Source of the DNA: Zygaena filipendulae | Lineage: Eukaryota > Arthropoda > Insecta > Lepidoptera > Zygaenidae | NCBI GenBank assembly: GCA_907165275.2 | Contig: OU015666.1 | Span: 216,001-280,000 of the forward strand | Length of the DNA: 64,000 bases | Direction of reading: 5' to 3' | Shown here: piece after piece, positions 59,001 to 64,000 of the stretch | Numbering within the stretch: the stretch's first letter is position 1 | Layout of the letters: the number at the start of each line of letters is the position of its first letter | Notes under the pieces: model-generated | What the model saw: only the letters and a program-made list of their open reading frames with translations | Database searches by the model: none | What the model was told of the DNA's origin: nothing | Made by a program: the position numbers and the translations under genes

Positions 59001-60461
59001 TTGACACAATTTCTTATAATTAATTTCATGCAAGTAAAACATGCATTAAAACTCCTGTTGTGTGTGTGTGTGTGTGTGTATGCCTGCAGACGCGATGTTC
59101 GCGCGCGAGGACAGCCCCGAGCCGCGCCCCCCTGCCCCGCCCGCCCCCGCCACCCCCGCGCCCGCCCCCGCGAGCCCCGCCCCCGCCCCCGGCGCGCCCC
59201 GCCCGCTGCTCGACCACAGTGAACAGTAAGTACCGAGAACTAGGGATAAAATGGGCATGTTGACTAATTTTTTTTTTAGTCCGTCTTGTATATTAATAAA
59301 AAATATTGGACACGTATTTTTTCTTTTTTTATGTAATCAAAAAATAACGGCGACACATTGATTTGAAATTTCGCGTGACGTCACTATCCGGACAGTTTGT
59401 ATGGCGGTTTTAGCGGGTAGTGACGTTACGAGCACGACCCCCTCACCCTAAACTTTAATGCGCTTTATCTCTGTATATTTTCATTAATTTGAAAAGCAAA
59501 AAATACGTGTCTATTGTTTTTTTTATTTTCTAACTAACGGACAAATTAGAATTTTGATTTTCAAAAGTGGTCAACATCGCCATTATACTAGTAAATACAA
59601 GTATTTACTCAATACATTCCTTCCGATACCGAGTACTTTTTGTATCGATACTATGAAACTAAGGATCAAGTAAGTAGTTATCGGTCAAAAGTACTCGTGT
59701 CGATATACCAGTATTAAAATTACTTACATTTTAACACATAAAACGCTGTGAAAAATATTCTTTTGGGTAACTTTATTGGGAATATTTATTGAATTTTTTC
59801 AACAAATCTTTTTCCTAATTTTGTGTATTTAGCAAGCTCGTTTGTCGATACCCGAAAGAAAAAAATTCTATACTATTGTTTTTTTCAATTAATTTCAAAT
59901 TTCACTGTGAAAAATCGACGAATTCGATATGAGTAAGTATCGATACTGATTACTGAGTAAATATAACGTGTCGATAGTTCACGACCGATCCTAATAATAT
60001 TATAAACGCGAAAGTTTGGAAGAATGTATGGATGGATGGATGGATGTTTGTTACTCTTTCACGCAAAAAACTACTGTATGGTTTTAAATGAAACTTTACA
60101 ATAATATAGCTTATACATCAATCAGATTAACACATAGGGTACTTTTTATCCCGGAATTCCCGCGGGAACTCTGAAATTAACGCGGGTGAAACCGCGAGGC
60201 ACAACTAGTATTATATCATCCAGGAGGCCGGAGCCGAGCGAGACGGAGGAGGAAACGGAAGCGGAAGCGGAGGCGGAGGCGGGCGGCGCGCGCTTCCTGC
60301 GCAGCTGCGACGAGCGCCAGGCGCTGCTGCAGCGCCGCAAGCGCCGCCTGCTGGCGCGCGCGCGCCGCGCCTACCTCGCCAGGGCCGCGCCCGCCGCGCC
60401 CACCGCGCCCACCGCGCCCACCGCGCCCACCGCCCGCGACACTGTTACTGGTCAACAATAA
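36198..60461 (+). CDS. AMFR: AMFR/gp78, ER-membrane E3 ubiquitin ligase
   Basis: ER-resident RING-type ligase of the ERAD pathway. Eleven exons: 36198-36500, 41633-41890, 45386-45538, 46050-46160, 46942-47120, 48856-48966, 49901-50097, 52682-52782, 53579-53687, 59090-59225, 60224-60461. They sum to 1896 bases (631 aa; human 643), frame kept throughout. Exons 1-5 encode hydrophobic membrane segments and the block 'KDKFWNYLFYKFIFVFGVVN'. The RING-H2 is complete: Cys351, Cys354, Cys366, His368, His371, Cys374, Cys385, Cys388, split between exons 6 and 7. 'GSRYVSWLPSFSVEVTR' and a CUE domain ('MFPQYPLRLIAADL', from residue 473) follow. Exon 11 holds the basic E2-binding-like helix ('SCDERQALLQRRKRRLLARA'). 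The C-terminal p97/VCP-binding helix of human gp78 is not encoded before the stop. Exons are GC-rich; introns are AT-rich and full of repeats. Confidence 0.95.
37500..37803 (-). repeat. Family A repeat, long subfamily
   Basis: A ~300-base copy running from 'ctataataaaagagtagaat' to 'cgggtgaaaccgcaggtcac' and 'agctagta', with a (TCTG)n tract in the middle. The plus-strand copy at 56125-56430 aligns end to end, which defines the full length of this subfamily. Confidence 0.8.
39842..39983. mobile_element. 142-bp MITE with TTA target duplication (PIF/Harbinger-like)
   Basis: Both ends are 'tgctactgctccacctgcgt' on opposite strands (20 bp perfect). TTA flanks it on both sides (39839-39841 and 39984-39986). 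A TTA/TAA duplication is the hallmark of the PIF/Harbinger superfamily. The interior is rich in GTTAACG words. Confidence 0.85.
39987..40197 (+). repeat. Family A repeat copy
   Basis: Starts 'ctagctggcccgcgcgcttt' immediately after the MITE, contains 'gttcccgcgggaattccgga' and ends 'ataatattagtagg'. Confidence 0.8.
40307..40358. repeat. Short inverted repeat
   Basis: 'agccaaatcgacattct' and 'agaatgtcaatttggct' are inverted copies with one mismatch in 17, about 18 bases apart. It is probably a small foldback element. Confidence 0.7.
40680..40872 (+). repeat. Family A repeat copy (degenerate)
   Basis: Starts 'actagcagttctccgtggtt', contains 'cctaacaacgtgtctgc' and ends 'ttcataatattagttcgga'. 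Confidence 0.7.
41395..41525 (+). repeat. Family C repeat, copy 2
   Basis: 'aggtcggcaacgcacctgca', 'gttgcagatgtccatgggcg' and 'cccgtttgccacctatgaca' followed by an A-run. Compare the copy at 2830-3010. Confidence 0.65.
43190..44485. repeat. AMFR intron 2 repeats and unassigned sequence
   Basis: A family A copy on the minus strand lies at about 43190-43335 and a well-preserved plus copy at 44274-44485 ('cagtttcacccgcggtaatt' to 'taataatagtagga'). Between them are GC-rich blocks (43640-43690 and 43840-43910) with no coding signal that I can support. Confidence 0.6.
44928..45325 (+). repeat. Family A repeat split by another insertion
   Basis: The family A sequence starts at 44928, breaks off near 45038 after 'gtatgcaaat', and resumes near 45275 with 'aaatttcatgatgatcggtt'. 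The ~235-base inserted block begins around 'aggagtgcggaaagcc' and matches nothing else that I noticed. Confidence 0.6.
45548..45765 (+). repeat. AC-rich minisatellite in AMFR intron 3
   Basis: Impure tandem array of 'caacacgacac' and 'aagacaccac' words, starting about ten bases after the exon 3 donor. Confidence 0.8.
46257..46306 (+). repeat. Two copies of 'gtctgaccgatcggtaaaaa'
   Basis: A 21-base unit with the palindrome 'accgatcggt' occurs twice in direct tandem. Confidence 0.8.
46413..46560 (+). repeat. Family A repeat fragment
   Basis: 'aaatagctgtgtcccgcggt', 'aaaatcggttcaaccgtttc' and 'aacaaacaaacagacagaag' identify the family. The middle is deleted. Confidence 0.6.
47163..47605 (+). 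repeat. Minisatellite with 19-bp unit and 95-bp higher-order repeat
   Basis: The basic unit is close to 'cacagcccacaagaatgca' (19 bp). Variant units form a higher-order block containing 'cctcacaataatgcacactt', 'ttccaaagagtgcataca' and 'ttccacaagatagca'. Equivalent points are at 47246, 47341 and 47436, exactly 95 bases apart (five units). The array begins about 40 bases into AMFR intron 5. Confidence 0.9.
47646..47825 (+). repeat. Family A repeat copy
   Basis: Starts 'ttagatgtgccctgcgtttt', contains 'accgctgacaacgtgtatgc' and ends 'cgcattagtaatatta'. It directly follows the minisatellite. Confidence 0.7.
49250..49580 (-). repeat. Family B element, internally duplicated fragment
   Basis: The block 'catcgaaatgc', 'atgcatttcgatgctttacc' and 'ggcagcaaatctt' occurs twice (about 49263-49360 and 49493-49570) with 'ggcgaaggaaacttagtcta' between. 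It is reverse-oriented relative to the copy at 783-1330, and lies in AMFR intron 6. Confidence 0.6.
50726..50824 (+). other. Candidate cassette exon in AMFR intron 7 encoding a hydrophobic segment
   Basis: In an AT-rich intron, this GC-rich 99-base segment is open in the phase that joins AMFR exons 7 and 8. It is bounded by 'gagtag' (possible acceptor) and 'cag|gtcacg' (possible donor). It would insert 33 codons rich in Leu/Ala, including 'ARAALLLLALGLGLAVLAVL', between the RING and the conserved 'SRYVSWLP' block. The donor is weak and I know of no family counterpart, so this is a hypothesis only. Confidence 0.25.
51800..52230 (-). repeat. Family A repeats (two fragments)
   Basis: 'gtactttttatcccggaagt' starts a minus copy interrupted by about 130 bases, which ends 'tgaaaccgcagggcacagct' and 'agta' at 52063. 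A second partial copy at 52133-52230 contains 'gtgtggatgtttggatgttt' and 'cgcaaaaacgactgaacgga'. Confidence 0.65.
52423..52604 (+). mobile_element. MITE with 'gttctatttcac' termini, copy 2
   Basis: The left end 'gttctatttcacaaagtccg' and the right end, reverse complement 'gttctatttatttcacgaag' then 'tccg', are inverted repeats apart from a 4-base insertion. It shares 'ggctatgattgtgtt' and 'tcggtacacgtcactactac' with the copy at 7760-7894. It lies about 75 bases before AMFR exon 8. Confidence 0.75.
53162..53181 (+). repeat. Run of 20 G residues
   Basis: Pure G20 in AMFR intron 8, followed by 'gatccgcgcctgcacgcctc'. Confidence 0.9.
53720..54380 (-). repeat. Family B element, reverse copy
   Basis: 'gggaggcaaaggaaacttag', 'atcgaaatgcattgg', and later 'aatcaactcaaaatgtcat' and 'gagcacataaaaaacc'. 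The last two words also occur inside the copy at 783-1330. It lies in AMFR intron 9. Confidence 0.6.
55110..55575 (+). repeat. Diverged minisatellite, ~100-bp unit
   Basis: Four imperfect units each contain a 'tctatgtgatcacgtg'-like word (about 55213, 55343, 55438 and 55543), 'ctccgaaactg' and 'acttcatgttttcgtgatat'. The diverged units suggest an old array. Confidence 0.75.
56125..56430 (+). repeat. Family A repeat, long subfamily, full length
   Basis: Runs from 'ctaactgtgccctgcggttt' to 'gattctactcttttattata', with (ACAG)n near the middle. It is collinear with the reverse copy at 37500-37803. Confidence 0.8.
56535..57455. repeat. Cluster of family A repeats
   Basis: 56535-56730 is minus strand ('ggacacggtagtttttatcc' to 'gtgaaaccgcgcta'). 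56840-56882 is a minus-strand end fragment. 57144-57455 is plus strand with the core duplicated ('ctgtacccctgacaacgt' twice, at about 57238 and 57341). Confidence 0.7.
58427..58845 (+). repeat. Family B element, plus copy
   Basis: Starts 'cagggtacttgcatgaattt', contains 'ccaaaagttccaataaagaa', and ends 'tgcacttagtttcttttgcc' with 'ttctcgaaagaggtaaatg'. It is collinear with 783-1330. Confidence 0.7.
59057..59080 (+). repeat. (TG)n tract at the AMFR exon 10 acceptor
   Basis: About eleven TG dinucleotides end roughly ten bases before the AG at 59088-59089. They replace an ordinary pyrimidine tract. Confidence 0.9.
60000..60207 (-). repeat. Family A repeat ending at the AMFR exon 11 acceptor
   Basis: Runs from 'taatattataaacgcgaaag' to 'accgcgaggcacaactagta', ending about 16 bases before the AG of exon 11 (60222-60223). 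Confidence 0.85.
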
Positions 60462-60465
60462 TAAA
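60460..60465 (+). terminator. AATAAA overlapping the AMFR stop codon
   Basis: The stop TAA (60459-60461) shares two bases with AATAAA. If used, the 3' UTR would be only about 20 bases. A downstream signal may be used instead. Confidence 0.4.
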
Positions 60466-60577
60466 TAGGATCGTTTTCTAAATTTTTGTTTTTACCCCGT
60501 CTTGTAGATCCAGAAAATATATTGAACACGTACTTTTTAATTTTGTACATTATCAAAAAATAACGGAAATACACTAA

Positions 60578-61329
60578 GGCCGATTTTTTCAATCGTCAGA
60601 TAAACAGTTAGATAGTACTTATTCGACAGATAGCAAAATATTACATTTTTCAATCGTCAGATAGGCTCTATCTGGGCAATAAGGGCCCTAACTGAGGAAT
60701 AAATCTATCTGCCGGTTTGACGGCCAGATAGGCGGCTATTCGATAGATAAAACAGATCCATTGACGTTGAGTTTGAGGTTATTTCTTCTTTTTCTAAAGT
60801 AATATGAAAATTATGAAAGTTTTCGATACTGTTGACGATCTCGCAATCGAAGAAGAGGCTATAATGTATGAACATTTAAAACTGAAAGGAAATAAAGAGT
60901 AGTCAGACCAAGGCCGGACCAGTTTGCTATGTGGGATTCAAAAGAAATTCATAGCCGTTTCAGACTTAAAAGAATCTGTACCTACTATATTTGCTTCCCC
61001 TGATAAGGGATAAAATTATACACGAAACACAAGTAAAGTCCAGCAAATTTTTACAATAAATAATAGTAAGTTAGTAGCTAGGCAACGGGATGCACCATGA
61101 AAAAAAAGGTTGGATTTGCTATCCTCTTCTAACACACAGTACGACGTATGCGTCTTTCACGCTCCTACAGTATTAAAGTGAAGTTGGCAACAAAAATCCT
61201 CGGTTAGCTATTCGCTTGCTATCTAGCCATTGAAAAATGCAACAGTTTTATTTGTCCTTTTATCAGTCAGATAAATTTATTCGCTAGTTAGTTATTAGTC
61301 GAGTTATCTGACGATTGAAAAATCGGCCC
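60578..61329. mobile_element. PIF/Harbinger-derived element with transposase remnant
   Basis: The left end 'ggccgattttttcaatcgtc' and the reverse complement of the right end, 'ggccgatttttcaatcgtca', are inverted repeats of about 25 bp, flanked by TAA on both sides (60575-60577 and 61330-61332). Inside, about 60915-60990, the translation 'RPDQFAMWDSKEIHSRFRLK' resembles the N-terminal region of Harbinger-type transposases, preceded by a short acidic frame. No catalytic DDE region is left, so it is an internally deleted, non-autonomous copy. Confidence 0.75.
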
Positions 61330-61392
61330 TAAGTCGAAATGTCGCCGCCGCGCCGCGCTACAGCTTATAGCAACGTTGTGACGTCACACGTT

Positions 61393-61540
61393 GTGACGTC
61401 ACGAGCGGACTCCTAAAATTCCTTCTTCCTTCTTTATCTATTTATTTTTTTCATTAATTTGAAAAATGTGACGTCACGAGCGGACTCTTAAAATTCCTTC
61501 TTCCTTCTTTATCTATTTATTTTTTTCATTAATTTAAAAC
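61393..61540 (+). repeat. 75-bp tandem duplication
   Basis: The block starting 'gtgacgtcacgagcggactc' and ending 'ttttttcattaattt' is repeated at 61393 and 61468 with few differences. Each copy begins with a TGACGTCA palindrome. Confidence 0.85.
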
Positions 61541-63749
61541 GCCCATGCTGAGCATATTTCCGAACTGTTGAGCTAATTTCGACACGATTTTTTTTATACC
61601 AGCCTCTTGGACCGAAACCAAAATTTATCTGTAGATACCAACATTTTATTTATCTTAATTTTTTTTTATTATTATTTTCTAAGCACTTTGCAAAGTTTCT
61701 AAAACTGTATATTTTTTCTCCAATTTATTCTGTTCATATATTTATTTATTATTGATGTATAGAAAAGACTTATGTTTTAGATGTTAAGCATGGTTAAGCC
61801 TAGTTTACACACAACACATATTTTGTCTGACAACGTGTGTTGATAAGGTCGACTTAGATGTAATTTATAGTCGCCAGAAGAACCTGATTTAGCACTCGGT
61901 TGGTTTAAACTGGCACAGATATGATCCATTATATTTAGTTGAAATATTTTAAATTTTGACAATATGAGAAGCTGCGGGACTTCAAAAATCAAAATATTAT
62001 GCTGGCATAGATATTCATTCTTAAATTTTTATTTTGTAAATAATGAAATTGTAAACCTATTTGGCGAGGCACATTTTTTTTGTTATTGGTTACAATTTAT
62101 CGTACCTTCCATGAACGTTAAAAGCCGGGTTTGGTTCTATATTAATAAATAATAACAATACTAGGCTGGAGTGGTCATTTAGTCTTAAAAAGCCTGACAT
62201 ATTTTTACAGCCTAAATAAGTTTTTAAATAATGTCTTTAATACAAAACGATAAAATCCCTTTTGCATCGTACGATGGGTGTAGGAGGGATTCGCGGTCGT
62301 TCACCCCCACCCGTTACTCTGACCAAAAGTCAGACACGACTGTAAGTTTAAACATGCCAAACCTGATACCTGGCAACCATATTTATGAATCAACACTTAA
62401 CCACAGTCCTCTACCAGAGTTTTATAATAGACTTAATTGTTTTATTAATTATTTTTCCTTTGTTCTGTGCCCCTAGAAAGTAATTGTAAATTAAACTTTT
62501 TTGTGATATTATTTTGACTAGATTTTAAAAGAAAAAATATCAAATCGTAATTTTTATGTGATGTTTAGCTAATAGCTATCCTAATGTGTTATGTGGCCAT
62601 TAATAATATAATAACTTATTGAAATAACACTGGCTTAAATTTTAATATTATTAATAAATTTTTAGCTAAGAATATATTTTTTAATGAAAACTGTCTAATT
62701 TATCTAAAAAAAAAATGAGTAGCTATCAAAAACTGAAATAAAGATTTTTCTTATTTCAAAGCCAAGTCTTTTACACTTACGAAGATGTAAAAGACTCAAT
62801 GCAGCTAAGCTAATATATTATGTTGCCATTTTTTAACAGATTCATTAAATTTTCATTTTCCTATACTTATTTTATAAAATATGTTATCTCTAAACATACC
62901 TAATGTAATTAAAATATTCACTGCTTTATTTTTTTTATACTTGATTTTTGTAAATATATTGAAACAGTTTTGAGGTGACCCAAATATACTAAGATTTTCG
63001 TTGATTTTTATCATTATATTGACACATCAAAAGATTTACCAACTTTGGCTTATGAACTAGAAATAATATGAAAAAATAACAATAACTCAAAGGAAGTTGG
63101 TCAATATGTGTATAATAATATATGAGTGAGACATACATAATATTGAGATAAAGTACTTATTTTTGGATAGGTATAAGTCTCTGAACTTTCAGCATTCTGA
63201 TTAATTTTTTTTTATGTAATTCACACTGTTTTAATGTTAATTATATTATGTCTAAGATAAATTGATTACTAGTCAAAAATAAAAGTAAAGCTACACTGAT
63301 GTGCTAATTTTTTATTTATTTATCCACTCTAACTTAATGGGCAAAGGCCGGTATGGCCAGTTGCCCATCTCTGTTTTTATCGCAATAGGTAAAAGTTGAG
63401 TAACAGTAAAAAGCACTTGTGTGATCCCAAGTCCCATCCCATCTTAACATGTTCCAATTTTTCTCCCAATATTGGTACTTTTGATAGGGGACTGACTAAT
63501 AGAATTTTATTTTACATTTAACTGCTGTGTGTTCAAGTTTCGTACAGGAGTTGAATATTTATCCAATGTTATTGCTGATGTTTATACTCTTCCTTATTTT
63601 AACTTAAAAAAAGTTAATGTTGGTTACAACGATCAGAGAGAAAACTTATTTTAGGTACTTTTTTACCAATTTTAAACAGACAAATGTTTCTTTTTAATAT
63701 AATTTTATCTCGCAAACATAGGTAGGTATAACTTTTTATGTTGCATTAA

Positions 63750-64000
63750 TTAACCTATGAAGTTGATAACAACTATGTGTAACACAAGGTGTGCAAATAT
63801 GAAGTCTGCAAAGCCTCGTTCAGCGCTGATGCCCTGGAACTCATGTTTGTTGTCCGGGTTCACCTGCAGCCGCAAGCACACTGGAAACCACAACACGAGC
63901 ATTAAACGATAAACTTGTAAATACTCGCGTTCGATGATGAATATTCACTTACCAGCCAGTACAAATGAGCTGACGGTAGATATAAATCCACTCAGAAAGG
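63750..64000 (-). CDS. DAD1: DAD1, oligosaccharyltransferase subunit (C-terminal part, cut by window end)
   Basis: Small membrane subunit of the ER oligosaccharyltransferase, which transfers N-glycans to nascent proteins; its loss in animals triggers apoptosis. Two exons are visible: 64000-63953 (incomplete at the 5' side) and 63880-63750, which includes the stop. The donor is GTAAGT and the acceptor TTTCCAG. The translation contains '[20 protein letters not shown]', '[19 protein letters not shown]' and ends '[12 protein letters not shown]', matching the conserved last half of DAD1 (two membrane segments around the 'NP.NK.EFQGIS.ER' loop). Roughly the first half of the ~113-aa protein lies beyond the window. 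Confidence 0.95.

Larger units (their letters stand above)
53688..59089. other. AMFR intron 9
   Basis: This 5.4-kb AT-rich intron has no supported exon. Besides the elements listed separately, 57470-58430 is AT-rich with no recognised content, and 58427-58845 is a family B element. Confidence 0.6.
60462..63749. other. Convergent intergenic region between AMFR and DAD1
   Basis: Contains a Harbinger-derived element at 60578-61329 nested in an older repeat, a 75-bp tandem duplication at 61393-61540, AT-rich unassigned DNA from 61540 to 63300, and a LINE-tail-like block (TTTA repeats then 'ggcaaaggccggtatggcca') at 63305-63440. A short open frame at 62231-62476 has no recognisable domain. Confidence 0.55.

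Noticed and set aside
62231..62476. 81-codon open frame near the DAD1 3' side
   Set aside because: No recognisable domain and no clear splice context linking it to AMFR or DAD1. It is AT-rich intergenic DNA, so chance is likely.

Overview
The window is nuclear DNA from an insect, almost certainly a moth or butterfly. It carries intron-rich animal genes, AT-rich non-coding DNA with very GC-rich exons, and dozens of copies of a short interspersed repeat whose end reads like 'ctagctgtgccccgcggttt' followed by 'cacccgcg', which is typical of lepidopteran genomes. The species cannot be named from the sequence alone.

Layout. (1) 1514-2308 (+): NDUFS3, mitochondrial complex I 30-kDa subunit, in one uninterrupted reading frame. 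(2) 3419-6396: a transposon-like unit with inverted termini and a 10-bp flanking duplication. It carries a four-exon THAP/coiled-coil gene with no catalytic region, and a ~1.1-kb solo-LTR-like insertion breaks its last exon. (3) 7468-16235 (-): cactin, nine exons, with two truncated LINEs in one intron. (4) 16938-22278 (+): a TBK1/IKK-epsilon kinase, five exons, head to head with cactin. (5) 24264-33914 (-): VAC14, fourteen exons, tail to tail with the kinase. (6) 36198-60461 (+): AMFR/gp78 membrane E3 ubiquitin ligase, eleven exons over 24 kb, head to head with VAC14. (7) 63750-64000 (-): the last two exons of DAD1, cut by the window edge.

I assembled the multi-exon genes by hand from GT/AG sites, reading-frame continuity and remembered family similarity. 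Each complete model keeps one frame across every junction: cactin 737 aa, TBK1 728 aa, VAC14 752 aa, AMFR 631 aa. These lengths are close to the human proteins.

The genes do not form an operon. Two themes stand out. Cactin and the TBK1-like kinase are both linked to NF-kB/innate immune signalling and share one ~0.7-kb divergent promoter region. AMFR and DAD1 are both ER membrane proteins (ERAD ubiquitination and N-glycosylation) and VAC14 scaffolds the PIKfyve complex on endolysosomes. The rest of the window is mobile DNA: LINE fragments, MITEs with recognisable termini and target duplications, tRNA-like SINE fragments, minisatellites, and several repeats lying right beside splice sites. I saw no CRISPR array, rRNA or genuine tRNA gene.
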